Assembly (NCBI RefSeq): GCF_016595155.1
Contig: NZ_JAENGP010000005.1
Location: 62,001-126,000 of the forward strand
Reading direction: 5' to 3'
Length of the DNA: 64,000 nt
From: Advenella mandrilli
GTDB taxonomy: Bacteria > Pseudomonadota > Gammaproteobacteria > Burkholderiales > Burkholderiaceae_B
Part shown: positions 40,341 through 51,000 of the stretch, piece by piece
Layout: each line of letters starts with the position of its first letter
How positions within the stretch are numbered: position 1 is the stretch's first letter
Notes under the pieces: generated by a model
Databases searched by the model: none
Seen by the model: only the letters and a program-made list of their open reading frames with translations
Told to the model about the DNA's origin: nothing
Translations under genes and position numbers: made by a program

Positions 40341-41306
40341 TTGAACTTAACCGAGATTGTTAGCCCTATTGCCAATGACATGAAAGCGGTCGATGCCGTT
40401 ATCCGTCAGCGTTTGAACTCTGAAGTCGTCATGATACGTACCGTTGGTGAATATATCATTAATGCAGGTGGCAAGCGTATGCGACCCGCCATGGTGCTCA
40501 TGGTTGCGAATGCATTGGGATATAAAGGGGCCGACCATCATCTGATGGCAGCTATCATCGAGTTCATTCATACTTCAACCTTATTGCACGACGACGTGGT
40601 TGATGAGTCCGACCTGCGGCGCGGTCGCAGTACGGCCAATGCGGTGTTTGGCAATGCGGCCAGCGTGCTGGTGGGCGATTATCTTTATTCCCGCTCATTT
40701 GAAATGATGGTAGATCTCGACTCCATGCGCATTATGCAAATCGTGTCCAATGCCACCACCATTATTGCCGAAGGTGAAGTCCTGCAGCTGCTAAATGTAC
40801 ACGACCCCGATGTTTCGGTAGAGCGTTATTTGCAGGTGGTGCGTTATAAAACCGCCAAATTGTTCGAGGCGGCGGCCCAAACCGGTGCGGTTATTGCCGG
40901 CGCAACACCCGAGCAGGAGCAGGCGGCTGCCGATTATGGCCGTTATGTGGGCACCGCGTTCCAGCTGATTGATGACGTGCTTGATTATTCTGGCGATGCC
41001 GAGGCACTGGGCAAGAACGTGGGTGATGATTTGCGCGAAGGCAAGCCAACCTTGCCCCTGATTCGTGTGATGCAGGTAGGCACTCCCGAACAGCGTGACC
41101 TTATTTACAAAGCCATTGAAACCGGAGAGGCCGATTTCACCGAGGTGGCCCGTGCCATCCAGGCTACCGATGCCCTTGAGTACACGCGCAAGGTAGCACA
41201 AGAAGAGGCCGAACGTGCCTTGAATGCGTTGGCACCGTTCCCGGAATCTCCTTATAAAGACGCGCTAACTGGCTTTTGTCATTTTTCAATTAACAGAAAC
41301 AGCTAA
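40341..41306 (+). CDS. ispB: Octaprenyl diphosphate synthase
   Basis: A 321-residue trans-polyprenyl synthase that makes the side chain of ubiquinone. First Asp-rich motif DDVVD at 84-88, second DDVLDYSGD at about 213-221, and GGKRMRPAMVL near 43-53. The start codon is TTG at 40341; its N-terminus MNLTEIVSPIANDMKAV closely matches E. coli IspB, which supports the unusual start. Chain length eight is inferred from the family, not measured. In many relatives ispB lies next to rplU; here they are about 18 kb apart. Confidence 0.93.
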   Translation: MNLTEIVSPIANDMKAVDAVIRQRLNSEVVMIRTVGEYIINAGGKRMRPAMVLMVANALGYKGADHHLMAAIIEFIHTSTLLHDDVVDESDLRRGRSTANAVFGNAASVLVGDYLYSRSFEMMVDLDSMRIMQIVSNATTIIAEGEVLQLLNVHDPDVSVERYLQVVRYKTAKLFEAAAQTGAVIAGATPEQEQAAADYGRYVGTAFQLIDDVLDYSGDAEALGKNVGDDLREGKPTLPLIRVMQVGTPEQRDLIYKAIETGEADFTEVARAIQATDALEYTRKVAQEEAERALNALAPFPESPYKDALTGFCHFSINRNS

Positions 41307-41352
41307 TCAGTCTCTTTGGCAGGGAAGCATCTCCGGCTAAGGCAAGTTGAAT

Positions 41353-41398
41353 AAAAACCCCAAAAAACTGGAATTTCCCAGCGGTTTGGGGTTTTTTT
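41353..41398. terminator. Bidirectional terminator between ispB and the C45 gene
   Basis: A 12-bp outer stem (41353-41364 with 41385-41396) with A- and T-runs at its ends and an inner CTGG/CCAG stem. It lies between two convergent genes, 46 bases after ispB and 10 bases beyond the C45 gene stop, and can serve both. Confidence 0.85.
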
Positions 41399-41407
41399 AT
41401 TGGGTTT

Positions 41408-42448
41408 TTAAATGTTGCTGGACACCAGATTGGCATTATGAAAAACATAAAGCGGTGTGGCTGGCCAGGCACCATCGTATACCTGCCATTCTATGCCAGC
41501 GTCACTAATTTGCATATCTGCCGTTGCCAGGGTGTTTTCATGGTCTGAATCATTGGCCTGTTTGCGGTAAACCGGAAAGCTTGCATTGCTGGTGTCAGCC
41601 AGAATTTCCAATGGGTGCCTTACGTTTTCAGCCAGCATCTGCTGCCCGCGCAGCTGGCGCCAGCCCGAAGAGCCGGTAATAATTTGCGGGTAATTGACAG
41701 TTTCAGGGTGAATCGCATGGTTGGCATGAACGCTGTTGGTGCTGATTTTTTTAACCGAACAAATTGAAGAGAAAAACTCGATACTGAGCAGTTCGGGGCT
41801 GTCCTGGTGCGCCAGGCTTAAATGAAAACCGCCGGCCCGTGGCTGGTTGCGTAATAATTCAACGGCATGTTCAAGGTCAGGTTGCATCAGAATGGCGCGC
41901 GTAAGCACCATGCGAGGAATGCCACTGCCAACATGACGCGCCCGCAGGTTGTTAACCGCCATGGCCAGCCCGGCATCGGTCACGGCAAAGGTATGCCCGG
42001 GGATGGAAGCCGGGTAAATAAATGACGTAAAGGCTGGCTGGTTTTCAATCTGCACCCGGGCAATGGCACAATAACCATTGAATTCGGGGTAGCCGTCTTC
42101 ATTGTGGCAGATGCGCCGGTAAGGCTGTCCGGCTGTTTGCGGGTATTGCACGGTGGTGCAGCCGTCTTTGCTCATGGCCCAGATATCACCACGGCAATTC
42201 CATAAAAACACATCGGTTTCATCCAGCCCCAACCCTTTTGCCAGACCCCGGATTTCTTCCCAGATCAGGGGGAAGTGTTGCCGGACCAGGGCCTGCATTT
42301 GGGCGGCACGAGGATCATTTTTGAAGGCGGTAATATAGGCCCAGTCTTCAGACTTCAGCAGGAATGCCTTGGCGCCAGCAAGCCCAAATTCACCCAGTTG
42401 CTGTCCGGCCTCATAGGCGGTACCCTTGACGTCAATAAAAGGCAGCAT
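41408..42448 (-). CDS. C45-family autoprocessing acyltransferase/hydrolase
   Basis: A 346-residue protein related to isopenicillin-N acyltransferase (peptidase family C45, NTN-hydrolase fold). The likely self-cleavage site and nucleophile is Cys97 in DGCTTV; RICHNEDGYPEFNGYC and LAMAVNNLRARHVGSGIPR are further family features. The family cleaves or transfers acyl groups on small amides, sometimes peptides; the substrate here is unknown. No signal peptide is seen, so it is probably cytosolic. It is divergent from the glnHPQ importer, which may be chance or may hint at an amide or amino-acid related role. Confidence 0.85.
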   Translation of the reverse strand: MLPFIDVKGTAYEAGQQLGEFGLAGAKAFLLKSEDWAYITAFKNDPRAAQMQALVRQHFPLIWEEIRGLAKGLGLDETDVFLWNCRGDIWAMSKDGCTTVQYPQTAGQPYRRICHNEDGYPEFNGYCAIARVQIENQPAFTSFIYPASIPGHTFAVTDAGLAMAVNNLRARHVGSGIPRMVLTRAILMQPDLEHAVELLRNQPRAGGFHLSLAHQDSPELLSIEFFSSICSVKKISTNSVHANHAIHPETVNYPQIITGSSGWRQLRGQQMLAENVRHPLEILADTSNASFPVYRKQANDSDHENTLATADMQISDAGIEWQVYDGAWPATPLYVFHNANLVSSNI

Positions 42449-42624
42449 GCCTCCCCCTTGTAAAAAATGTGATTGTATTAAACCAAAACGCCTATTATAT
42501 CCGTACCCAAGTGCCCGTTTTCCTGTCGCTTACCCGCAGTAGCCCGGCAAAAAGGCCGTGCGTCAGGATGGCACTGGAAGCCAAAGCAGTTTTCGGGTTT
42601 ACCTTAATAGAGGTGTTTTTACTG

Positions 42625-42652
42625 TTCACGAAAGGACGAATCGGGTTATATT
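42625..42652 (+). promoter_or_regulatory. Predicted glnH promoter
   Basis: TTCACG at 42625-42630 and TATATT at 42647-42652 with 16-base spacing, about 70 bases before glnH. Weak but the best candidate in this 275-base gap. Confidence 0.4.
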
Positions 42653-42723
42653 GAATGCGCTTGGGCATACCGTTACCAACGGCTTGCTGGCATGGATATT
42701 TACTCAAGAATTCAGGAGACCTT

Positions 42724-43482
42724 ATGCTAAAGAATAAAATGAAAGCCGCTTTACTGGGTGTGGCCATTACCTTTGCAGTACCTGTTGCAACAACCGCTTA
42801 CGCACAGGAAAAAGAACTGATTGTTGCCACTGATACCGCCTTCGTGCCGTTTGAATTCAAACAGGACGACAAGTACGTGGGTTTCGATATTGATTTATGG
42901 GATGCCATTGCCAAAGAGCTTAACCTGAAGTATCGTCTGCAACCCATGGATTTCAACGGTATCATACCGGGTCTGCAAACCAAGAACATCGACGCAGCGC
43001 TGGCTGGCATTACGATTAAGGATGAGCGCAAGCAAGTCATCGACTTTTCCGATCCTTATTATGAAAGCGGCCTGGCTATCCTGACTTCCGTTGCAAATGA
43101 AAATATTAAAACGGCTGCCGATCTGGCTGGTAAAGAGGTCGCGGTTAAAACCGGTACGGCTACCGTAGACTTCCTGAAAAAAGAAGTGCCCGACGCCAAG
43201 CTGAAACTTTTCCCGAATATTGACAATGCCTTCCTTGATCTGGCGACTGGCCGGGTGGATGCGGTGGTGCATGACACCCCTAACGTCCAGTACTATGCCA
43301 ATACGGCCGGCAAGGGCAAGGTGATGGTGACCGGTGCTTTGCAAAGCGGTGATTTCTACGGTATTGCTTTCCCTAAAGGCAGTGATCTGGTTGAAAAAGT
43401 CAACGGTGCCCTGAAAACTCTGAAAGACAGCGGCGAATATGACAAGATCTATGTCAAATGGTTTGGTGAAGAAGTCAAGTAA
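42724..43482 (+). CDS. glnH: Glutamine-type ABC importer periplasmic binding protein
   Basis: A 252-residue family-3 solute-binding protein. The signal peptide (about 1-27) ends in TTAYA-Q. The mature part shows [31 protein letters not shown] and the hinge-region [12 protein letters not shown] typical of GlnH. The frame extends upstream, but the ATG at 42724 with AGGAG gives a proper signal peptide. Glutamine is the likely ligand by similarity; glutamate or another polar residue is possible. A terminator hairpin separates it from the permease gene. Confidence 0.92.
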   Translation: MLKNKMKAALLGVAITFAVPVATTAYAQEKELIVATDTAFVPFEFKQDDKYVGFDIDLWDAIAKELNLKYRLQPMDFNGIIPGLQTKNIDAALAGITIKDERKQVIDFSDPYYESGLAILTSVANENIKTAADLAGKEVAVKTGTATVDFLKKEVPDAKLKLFPNIDNAFLDLATGRVDAVVHDTPNVQYYANTAGKGKVMVTGALQSGDFYGIAFPKGSDLVEKVNGALKTLKDSGEYDKIYVKWFGEEVK

Positions 43483-43518
43483 TCAAGCCGGCGCTTAAGG
43501 CGTTTATATAGGCATTGC

Positions 43519-43559
43519 AAAACGGTGATTGTTGTCTTGTGCTGGCAATCACCGTTTTT
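43519..43559 (+). terminator. Attenuating terminator between glnH and glnP
   Basis: A perfect 13-bp stem (43519-43531 with 43546-43558) with a 14-base loop and trailing Ts. Partial read-through would yield more binding protein than permease and ATPase, as seen in many ABC importer operons. Confidence 0.82.
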
Positions 43560-43602
43560 GTTTTAATGTCTTGCCGTTATTGCAAATAATAAGGAAAAGC
43601 TG

Positions 43603-44313
43603 ATGGATTTTGATGTGTCGGTTGTTTGGGATGCTTTGCCCAGTTTATGGAAAGGCACGCTGGTTACCATTCAAATTACTTTTTGGGGCTTGTTTGGCGG
43701 TGCCTTGCTGGGCGCGCTGGCGGGGGTTGTCCGCTCTTATGTACCGGCCTGGTTTTCTGGCGAATTAATCAGAAAACGGCCGCTTAGCGGTATTTTGTTG
43801 CCGTTGGTTTCCATGATCGCACAGGCTTATATTCTAGTGGTGCGCGGCACACCTATTGTGGTGCAGGTCATGTTCATTTACTTTGCCTTGCCATTAATGG
43901 TGGATGTGCGGATTGATGGCATGAGTGCGGCTATTGCGACACTTATCATCAACTCGGGCGCTTATATTGCGGAAATTGTACGGGGTGCCCTGCAGTCGGT
44001 TCCCAAAGGCCTGTTCGAGGCCGGGCAGTCCATGGGCTTGCCCTTTCATAAAATCCTGTTGCGCATTATCGGGCCGATTGCCTTCAGGCGCATGATTCCG
44101 GCCTTGGGCAACCAGTGTATTATCAGTCTGAAAGATTCTTCCCTGTTTATCGTGATCGGGGTGGCCGAGCTGACCCGGCAGGGCCAGGAAATCATGGCCA
44201 GCAACTTCAGGGCGGTTGAAATCTGGGGTGCGGTGGCGATCATTTACCTGATCCTGACAGGACTGATTGCACTGATCCTGAAAACAATGGAACGTAGGAT
44301 GCGTATTATATGA
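43603..44313 (+). CDS. glnP: Glutamine-type ABC importer permease
   Basis: A 236-residue inner-membrane permease with about five membrane helices. [20 protein letters not shown] near the N-terminus, the [12 protein letters not shown] segment and the EAA loop [20 protein letters not shown] are typical of His/Gln-type permeases. An AAGGA sequence precedes the ATG. It overlaps glnQ by four bases. Confidence 0.93.
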   Translation: MDFDVSVVWDALPSLWKGTLVTIQITFWGLFGGALLGALAGVVRSYVPAWFSGELIRKRPLSGILLPLVSMIAQAYILVVRGTPIVVQVMFIYFALPLMVDVRIDGMSAAIATLIINSGAYIAEIVRGALQSVPKGLFEAGQSMGLPFHKILLRIIGPIAFRRMIPALGNQCIISLKDSSLFIVIGVAELTRQGQEIMASNFRAVEIWGAVAIIYLILTGLIALILKTMERRMRII

Positions 44314-45038
44314 GTATGGTTACCTTTGAAAATGTGGTCAAAAAATTTGGCAATAATACAATTCTCGATGACATCAGCCTGACCATTGAAAAGGGAGAGG
44401 TGGTTGTGGTGGTTGGGCCTTCGGGGTCGGGTAAATCCACTTTCCTGCGGTGCATCAATGCCCTGGAAACCATTCAGGGCGGAGATATCCGGGTAGGCAA
44501 GCTAAGCGTGCGCGGCAAACCGGCCGAAGTGCGTGAATTGCGTCGGGAAGCGGGTATGGTGTTTCAGCAGTTCAACCTGTTTCCGCAATTAACCGCGCTG
44601 GACAATGTCATGTTTGGCCCCCTTCATGCCCGTGGCACATCTAAAAAACAGGCCCGCAGCCAGGCTATTGCCCTGCTTGAAAAAGTCGGCCTGGCCGAGC
44701 GTATGGACCATTTTCCCGGTGAACTGTCTGGCGGCCAGCAGCAGCGGGTGGCCATTGCCCGGGCGTTGGCGGTTAATCCTTTGCTAATGCTGTTTGATGA
44801 GCCCACCTCGGCCCTTGACCCCGAATTGCGCCATGAAGTGCTTAAGGTCATGAAGGATCTTGCCGAAGAAGGCATGACCATGATTGTGGTCACCCATGAA
44901 ATGGACTTTGCCCGCAAGGTGGGAAGCCGCTTAATTTTTATAGATCAGGGTAAAATAGCACATGATGGTCCGCCATCTGAATTATTATCTAATCCTCCAA
45001 GTCAGCGTTTGAAAGACTTTTTACAACACGTCGTGTAA
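44310..45038 (+). CDS. glnQ: Glutamine-type ABC importer ATP-binding protein
   Basis: A 242-residue ABC ATPase. Walker [14 protein letters not shown] at about 34-46, [17 protein letters not shown], signature [15 protein letters not shown], Walker [16 protein letters not shown] and [12 protein letters not shown] are intact. Start overlaps glnP by four bases. It is followed after 26 bases by ilvD with no terminator, so some ilvD transcription may come from this operon. Confidence 0.94.
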   Translation: MSMVTFENVVKKFGNNTILDDISLTIEKGEVVVVVGPSGSGKSTFLRCINALETIQGGDIRVGKLSVRGKPAEVRELRREAGMVFQQFNLFPQLTALDNVMFGPLHARGTSKKQARSQAIALLEKVGLAERMDHFPGELSGGQQQRVAIARALAVNPLLMLFDEPTSALDPELRHEVLKVMKDLAEEGMTMIVVTHEMDFARKVGSRLIFIDQGKIAHDGPPSELLSNPPSQRLKDFLQHVV

Positions 45039-45064
45039 CGTACCCGTTAGTTTTAGGAATCAGT

Positions 45065-46930
45065 ATGCCTCAGTATCGTTCAAAAACCTCTACCCATGGC
45101 CGCAATATGGCCGGTGCCCGTGCCTTGTGGCGTGCCACAGGAATGAAAGAAGGTGATTTTGGCAAACCCATTATTGCCGTGGTTAACTCTTTTACTCAGT
45201 TTGTGCCCGGGCATGTGCATCTAAAAGATATGGGGCAGCTGGTGGCGCGTGAAATTGAAGCGGCCGGCGGGGTGGCCAAAGAGTTCAACACCATTGCGGT
45301 TGATGACGGTATTGCCATGGGTCACAGCGGCATGCTGTATTCCCTGCCTTCGCGTGAACTGATTGCTGATTCGGTTGAATACATGGTGAATGCGCACTGC
45401 GCCGATGCCATGGTGTGTATTTCCAACTGCGATAAAATTACCCCCGGAATGCTCATGGCTGCCATGCGCCTGAATATCCCGGTTGTGTTTGTATCTGGGG
45501 GCCCAATGGAAGCCGGTAAAGTGACGGCGCCAGGCACGGGCCAGATCATTGCCAAAATTGACCTTATTGATGCCATGATCAAGGCAGGAGACCCTACGGT
45601 TTCCGATGCCGAATCCCTGGAAACCGAACGCAGTGCCTGCCCTACTTGCGGATCATGCTCGGGCATGTTTACCGCCAACTCCATGAACTGCCTGACCGAA
45701 GTCCTGGGCCTGTCCCTGCCGGGCAATGGCTCCCTGGTGGCTACTCATGCCAAACGCAAGTCCCTGTTCCTGCGTGCGGGCCGTCTGGTTGTTGATCTTT
45801 GCAAACGTTATTACGAGCAGGATGATGCTTCTGTCCTGCCACGCAATATTGCTACCAAAACGTCTTATGAAAATGCCATGACCCTTGATGTGTCCATGGG
45901 CGGATCTACCAATACCGTGCTGCACTTGCTGGCCGCCGCCCAAGAGGCCGGGGTTGATTTCACCATGTCCGACATTGACCGCATTTCCCGTCATGTGCCA
46001 TGTCTTAGCAAGGTAGCACCGGCCACCAATAAATACCACATGGAAGATGTGCACCGTGCCGGTGGCATTATGGCCATTCTGGGTGAGTTATCCCGTGCCG
46101 GCCTGCTTAACCTTGAAGCGGGCAACGTCCATAGCGGTACCTTGGGCAAGGCGATTGAGCAGTGGGATATCAGTGGTGGCAATGCCAGTGATGAAGTGAA
46201 AGAATTTTACAAGGCATCACCGGGTGGTGTGCCAACCCAGGTGGCTTTCAGCCAGGAACGTCAGTACCCCAGCCTGGATCTTGACCGGGCCAATGGCTGT
46301 ATTCGCAGTAAAGAACATGCCTATTCGCAAGATGGTGGCCTGGCGGTGCTGTATGGCAATCTTGCCATTAACGGCTGTATCGTTAAAACTGCCGGTGTTG
46401 ATGAAAGCATCCTGACGTTTACGGGCAAAGCGGTTATTTACGAGAGCCAGGAAGAGGCAACTGCCGGTATTCTGGGTGATGACGTCAAAGAAGGCGATGT
46501 GGTCATTATTCGTTATGAAGGCCCCAAAGGCGGTCCCGGCATGCAAGAAATGCTGTATCCAACCTCTTACCTGAAATCCAAAGGTCTGGGTGCCAAAGCG
46601 GCTTTGTTAACCGATGGCCGTTTCTCAGGTGGTTCTTCGGGCCTGGTTATTGGTCATGCTTCTCCTGAAGCCGCTGAAGGCGGTAATATCGGTCTGGTCC
46701 AGCAAGGAGATCGTATCGAGATTGATATTCCAAACCGTACCATTCACCTGGCCATTTCCGATGAAGAGCTGGCGCATCGCCGCGCGACGATGGAAGCCAA
46801 GGGTGACCGTGCATGGCAACCTGAAAACCGTGAACGTTATGTTTCACAGGCCCTGCAGGCGTATGCCGCCATGGCCACCTCGGCCGACCGTGGTGCCGTG
46901 CGTGATGTCAGTCAGTTAAAGCGCCGTTAA
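45065..46930 (+). CDS. ilvD: Dihydroxy-acid dehydratase
   Basis: A 621-residue iron-sulfur enzyme of branched-chain amino-acid synthesis that dehydrates 2,3-dihydroxy acids to 2-keto acids. Cluster-binding Cys residues are seen in [13 protein letters not shown] and [41 protein letters not shown] is the second signature. Length is that of the long E. coli-type enzymes. It follows glnQ by 26 bases and is closed by a hairpin at 47010-47050. Confidence 0.97.
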   Translation: MPQYRSKTSTHGRNMAGARALWRATGMKEGDFGKPIIAVVNSFTQFVPGHVHLKDMGQLVAREIEAAGGVAKEFNTIAVDDGIAMGHSGMLYSLPSRELIADSVEYMVNAHCADAMVCISNCDKITPGMLMAAMRLNIPVVFVSGGPMEAGKVTAPGTGQIIAKIDLIDAMIKAGDPTVSDAESLETERSACPTCGSCSGMFTANSMNCLTEVLGLSLPGNGSLVATHAKRKSLFLRAGRLVVDLCKRYYEQDDASVLPRNIATKTSYENAMTLDVSMGGSTNTVLHLLAAAQEAGVDFTMSDIDRISRHVPCLSKVAPATNKYHMEDVHRAGGIMAILGELSRAGLLNLEAGNVHSGTLGKAIEQWDISGGNASDEVKEFYKASPGGVPTQVAFSQERQYPSLDLDRANGCIRSKEHAYSQDGGLAVLYGNLAINGCIVKTAGVDESILTFTGKAVIYESQEEATAGILGDDVKEGDVVIIRYEGPKGGPGMQEMLYPTSYLKSKGLGAKAALLTDGRFSGGSSGLVIGHASPEAAEGGNIGLVQQGDRIEIDIPNRTIHLAISDEELAHRRATMEAKGDRAWQPENRERYVSQALQAYAAMATSADRGAVRDVSQLKRR

Positions 46931-47009
46931 TTTTTTAACGGTAACTGGATGGGGGCGCTGTTGTGCCCGTGTCCGGTGGCAAGGCGTTCCCAACGCAGGC
47001 GTGAACGAG

Positions 47010-47050
47010 CCCCTGAAACCGGGTTTTCCGGTTCAGGGGTTCGTTTTTTT
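47010..47050 (+). terminator. Rho-independent terminator after ilvD
   Basis: A GC-rich stem (47010-47022 with 47028-47039, one bulged A) with a short T-rich loop, followed by seven Ts at 47044-47050. Confidence 0.85.
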
Positions 47051-47060
47051 CAGGGTAGGG

Positions 47061-47107
47061 AACCACCCCGTCAGGCTTTGCCTGCCACCCCTCCGCAGAG
47101 GGGAATT
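47061..47107. repeat. Palindromic repeat family, solo arm (copy 3)
   Basis: A single arm in the long hairpin form (AGGCTTTGCCT) plus the core CCCCTCCGCAGAGGGGAATT, matching the left arm of the element at 3335-3506 with two changes. The opposite arm and the 40-base unit are missing. It lies right after the ilvD terminator, between convergent genes. Confidence 0.85.
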
Positions 47108-47164
47108 TTCTTGCTTCGTGGGAACAGGGGTGTTTTTGTCTGGTGGGAACCTCCAGCCAAGTGG

Positions 47165-50011
47165 CTAGCCTGAGTTTCGCAGGCCGGTGGCAATCCCGTT
47201 AATGGTCAGGTGGATGGTGCGCTGGCTGCGGGCGCTGGCAAACTTGCTGACCTTTACTTTGCTTTTTTCATACTCGCGTTGCCGGCGGATGACTTCAACC
47301 TGCAAGTAATTAAGCGGGTCAATATAGGCAAAGCGTTCTTGCAGGGCAGCAACCAGTTCCGGGTTATCGGCCAACAGCTTGCGGCCGGTTATTTTCTTGA
47401 GCATGGCCAGAGTTTTGGTATGTTCGGTTTCAATCATGCCGAAGATTTTTTCCCGGGTTGATGTTTGCGTGACCAGTGAACTGTATTGCTTGCCGATGTT
47501 CAAGTCTGATTTTGCCAGTACCATTTCCATATTGGACAGCATGGTACGGAAGAAGGGCCAGTTTTGGTCCATTTCCTGCAATTGCTTCAGGCGGTCTTCG
47601 GCCGTTTCGGATTTGCCAGGTATCCCTTCATTCAGGTAGGTTTCTATCGCGGTGCCCACGCCATACCAGCCAGGAATCATCAGGCGGCATTGCGCCCATG
47701 AAAAACTCCAGGGAATGGCGCGCAGGTCGTCAATACGCTGGCCGCTTTTGCGTGAAGCCGGGCGCGAGCCAATATTCAGGCCGGCAATTTCATGAATGGG
47801 AGTGGCGGCAAAGTAATATTCATTGAATTCTTTGGTGCCGTATACCAGCTGGCGGTAAGAGGCTTGGGCAATGGCAGACATATGGTCCAGCGCATGAGCG
47901 AATTTTTCCATGTGCTTGTCCTGGGAGCCGGTAATGGCCGTGACACTGGCCTCCAGGGTGGCACAAACCAGCAGTTCAAGATGCCAGCCACCAATATCGG
48001 CATTCTTGTATTTGCTTTGAATTACTTCACCCTGTTCGGTCAGGCGGATTTGCCCCGCAACGGTGCCGGGAGCCTGTGCCAGAATGGCATCAAAGCTGGA
48101 GCCACCACCACGGCCAACCGAACCGCCACGGCCATGGAACAGGCGCAGGCGGATATCGTGTTTTTCAAAAACCTGAACCAGTTCGAGCTCGGTTTTGTAC
48201 AAGGCCCAGTTGGACGTCAGGTAACCCCCGTCCTTGTTGCTGTCAGAGTAGCCCAGCATGACTTCCTGGATACCGTTCTGGGTGTACCGGATGCGGCTTT
48301 TGACGGCAGGCAGGCCAAGCCAGCGATCCATGATGTCGGCACCGGCCTGAAGGTCGGGGATGGTTTCAAACAGGGGCACCACAATCAGGCCGTCATCGGC
48401 TGATAGGGGTAGCAATTTACCGTTTTCATCGCGCTCTTGGGTGATCAGGCCGGTTTCCTGTTGCAATACCAGGACTTCCAGCATATCGCTAAGCGTTTCA
48501 GTGTGGGAAACAATATATTGTTGAATGGTTTGCTTGCCATAGCGCTTGCAGACAAGGGCGGCGGCATGCAAGATGCCCAGTTCCTTGGTGGTTTCTTCGC
48601 TGTAACCTTGCCAGGGAGAGACCAGCGGACGGCTTTGATTGAGTTCATCCAGCAGCAAGTCTACTTTTTCTTCTTCGCTTAGGCTGGCGTAATTAACCGG
48701 TTTGCCCTTGAAGGTAATGGCAGCGCGGCGGTACAGTTCGGTCAGGATTCTTTCATGAACATCCGAGCTTTGGCGCAGGTCAAGGGTAGCCAGATGAAAA
48801 CCGAAAACGTGAACGGCCTGAAAAAGCTTGTCCAGATGCAAGGTAACCACCGTGCTTGCCTGGTTTTGTTTCAGGGAGTCGATAATGATTTCAAGGTCAC
48901 TGGCAAAGGCGGCAGGGTTGGTGTAAGGCTCTGCCACATGGGTGCTGCGGATGGCAATGCTTTGGTCGGTTAGCTGTTGTGCCGTGGCGGCCAGGCGGGC
49001 ATAAATATAAATAAGTGCCCGGCGATAGGGTTCATCTTGCCGGTGTTTGGACTGGTCGGGGCTCAGGTCTGAAAGTGCTTGCAGGGCTTCGGTGACTTGG
49101 GTTAGCGAGGTGCTAAGCGACAGCTCGGAGCCCAGCAAGTGCACTTCGTTCAGGTAGTACTCAAAAATAGTGGTGGACTGGCGCAGGACGGCATGTTTAA
49201 GGGTGTCGGCATTGACAAACGGGTTGCCATCACGGTCTCCGCCAATCCAGGAACCCATTTTCAGGAAGGCGGGCAGGGATGGAGTGTTGGTTTGCGCGTT
49301 TTCCGGCAGGGTGTTCAGATAGTGATTCAGGCGGGTGTACAGCTTGGGAATGGCGGGCAGGAACGTATTGGTGAAATAGGCGATGGCATTTTCAATTTCA
49401 TCATCAACCATGAGCTTGTTAAAACGCAGCATGCGGGTCAGCCACAACGTTTTGATATGGCCCGCCAGCTCGATTTCCAGTTCGGCCTGTTCGTATTCGG
49501 TAAGCGGGTTGTCGTAAAGAGCCAGGCAACGCGCAATCTCACGGTGCAGGTCTAATGTGCTTTTGCGCTGGACCTCGGTGGGGTGGGCGGTTAATACCGG
49601 AACAATACTGGCCTGTGTGAAGAATTCCTGAATGGTATCCAGTGACACGCCCTGTTCTTTCAGTTTCAGCAGCGTATGTTTGAAGCTGCCGCGCAGTTCG
49701 TTATTGTTTTCCAGCAGGATGCGGCGGTGACGCTTGTTTTGGTCACGGTCTTCGGCCAGGTTGGCTAAATGCAGGAAATAACTGAATGCCCGTGACAGGG
49801 TGTTGGCCTGGTCATCAGACAGCGAAGTGATTTTATCCTGTAGTACTTCGCTATCATTGATATTGCCTTCCCTGCGAAAGCTGACGGCAGAACGGCGGAC
49901 GGTTTCAATAACATCGAAAATGGGCTTGCCTTCGGACTCATAGATGCTTTGGCCAAGGATTTTTCCCAGCAAACGGATGTCCTGCTGTTGTTCACTCTTT
50001 GTCTTTTTCAC
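47165..50011 (-). CDS. ppc: Phosphoenolpyruvate carboxylase
   Basis: A 948-residue enzyme that carboxylates PEP to oxaloacetate and refills the TCA cycle. Active-site His143 lies in VLTAHPTEVQRK; the PEP-binding FHGRGGSVGRGGG and the GYSDSNKDGG motif are intact, and the C-terminus INGIATGLRNSG matches the usual end. Slightly longer than the E. coli enzyme (883 residues). The region between it and the upstream ABC ATPase (50012-50220) holds only a 9-bp inverted repeat (50155-50163 with 50196-50204) and no gene. Confidence 0.97.
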   Translation of the reverse strand: MKKTKSEQQQDIRLLGKILGQSIYESEGKPIFDVIETVRRSAVSFRREGNINDSEVLQDKITSLSDDQANTLSRAFSYFLHLANLAEDRDQNKRHRRILLENNNELRGSFKHTLLKLKEQGVSLDTIQEFFTQASIVPVLTAHPTEVQRKSTLDLHREIARCLALYDNPLTEYEQAELEIELAGHIKTLWLTRMLRFNKLMVDDEIENAIAYFTNTFLPAIPKLYTRLNHYLNTLPENAQTNTPSLPAFLKMGSWIGGDRDGNPFVNADTLKHAVLRQSTTIFEYYLNEVHLLGSELSLSTSLTQVTEALQALSDLSPDQSKHRQDEPYRRALIYIYARLAATAQQLTDQSIAIRSTHVAEPYTNPAAFASDLEIIIDSLKQNQASTVVTLHLDKLFQAVHVFGFHLATLDLRQSSDVHERILTELYRRAAITFKGKPVNYASLSEEEKVDLLLDELNQSRPLVSPWQGYSEETTKELGILHAAALVCKRYGKQTIQQYIVSHTETLSDMLEVLVLQQETGLITQERDENGKLLPLSADDGLIVVPLFETIPDLQAGADIMDRWLGLPAVKSRIRYTQNGIQEVMLGYSDSNKDGGYLTSNWALYKTELELVQVFEKHDIRLRLFHGRGGSVGRGGGSSFDAILAQAPGTVAGQIRLTEQGEVIQSKYKNADIGGWHLELLVCATLEASVTAITGSQDKHMEKFAHALDHMSAIAQASYRQLVYGTKEFNEYYFAATPIHEIAGLNIGSRPASRKSGQRIDDLRAIPWSFSWAQCRLMIPGWYGVGTAIETYLNEGIPGKSETAEDRLKQLQEMDQNWPFFRTMLSNMEMVLAKSDLNIGKQYSSLVTQTSTREKIFGMIETEHTKTLAMLKKITGRKLLADNPELVAALQERFAYIDPLNYLQVEVIRRQREYEKSKVKVSKFASARSQRTIHLTINGIATGLRNSG

Positions 50012-50220
50012 ACTTTGTCTCTACGTTTTAATTGGTTACAGGAAAAACCATTGTAGATGGAAAAATGCAAAAAAGTAATTAGAAAAAATGAAAGGGAGGC
50101 TTTGCCTTGATTAAGGGGCTATGACAAATATTGCCCCAGGTTTTGGCGGGCGAGCTGGCAAGGCTTTGTTATGCAGAGATAGCGTTAGTGTAAGACCTTG
50201 CCAGGAAAGAATGGTCGTTT

Positions 50221-51000
50221 TTAATGCTGTTCCGCCGCAATCGCCTCGGCCCTGATCTCTTCCGTCAGGCGTGCTTTCAGTTTCATGAATTCAGGCGTTG
50301 TTTTAATTGTGTAGTGGCGCGGGTGCGGCAGGTCTACGTTTACTTCGGTTTTGATGCGTCCGGGGCGGGCGCTGAAAACGGCTACCCGGTTAGCCATGAA
50401 AATGGACTCATCAATATCATGGGTCACAAACAGGACGGTTTTTTGGGCTGATTCCCAGATGCCCAGCAAAAGTTCCTGCATGAGCAGGCGAGTCTGGTTG
50501 TCCAGGGCACCAAACGGCTCGTCCAGCAGCAAGATTTTGGGGTCATTGGCCAGCGCACGGGCAATGGCCGTGCGTTGCTGCATGCCGCCAGAAAGCTGCT
50601 TCGGGAAATGCTGCTCAAAGCCTTTTAAGCCGACGCGGTTAATGAAGTAGCCACTGCGTTCTTTTTGTTCGGCGGCAGACATGCCTTTTTCACGCAGGCC
50701 AAAGCAGATGTTTTGTTCTACCGTGAGCCACGGAAACAGGGTATAGCTTTGAAACACCATGCCACGGTCGGCACCGGGGCCGGTAATGCGTTGGCCATCC
50801 AGCAGGACCTGGCCGGTGGTGGGCTGATCAAGCCCGGCAATAATGCGCAGCATGGTGGATTTGCCACAGCCCGAAGGGCCCAGGATGGTGACAAAGTCAT
50901 TTTCATTGACGCTGAAATTGATTGGGGTCAGGGCTTGGGTTTGCGTGCCTTTTTTACCCGGAAAGACACGGCTGACGTTTTGAATTTCCAGCTGGCTCAT
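50221..51000 (-). CDS. NitT/TauT-family ABC importer ATP-binding protein
   Basis: A 259-residue ABC ATPase of the nitrate/taurine/sulfonate type. Walker A GPSGCGKSTMLRI at about 39-51, QSYTLFPWLTVEQN, signature LSGGMQQRTAIARAL, Walker B ILLLDEPFGALDNQTR and VTHDIDESIFMANRV are intact. It overlaps the permease gene by one base and is the last gene of the SBP-permease-ATPase operon. Confidence 0.9.
   Translation of the reverse strand: MSQLEIQNVSRVFPGKKGTQTQALTPINFSVNENDFVTILGPSGCGKSTMLRIIAGLDQPTTGQVLLDGQRITGPGADRGMVFQSYTLFPWLTVEQNICFGLREKGMSAAEQKERSGYFINRVGLKGFEQHFPKQLSGGMQQRTAIARALANDPKILLLDEPFGALDNQTRLLMQELLLGIWESAQKTVLFVTHDIDESIFMANRVAVFSARPGRIKTEVNVDLPHPRHYTIKTTPEFMKLKARLTEEIRAEAIAAEQH

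Noticed and set aside
50155-50204. A 9-bp inverted repeat before ppc as a terminator
   Set aside because: The 32-base loop and absence of a T-run make it a poor terminator; kept only as a note under ppc.
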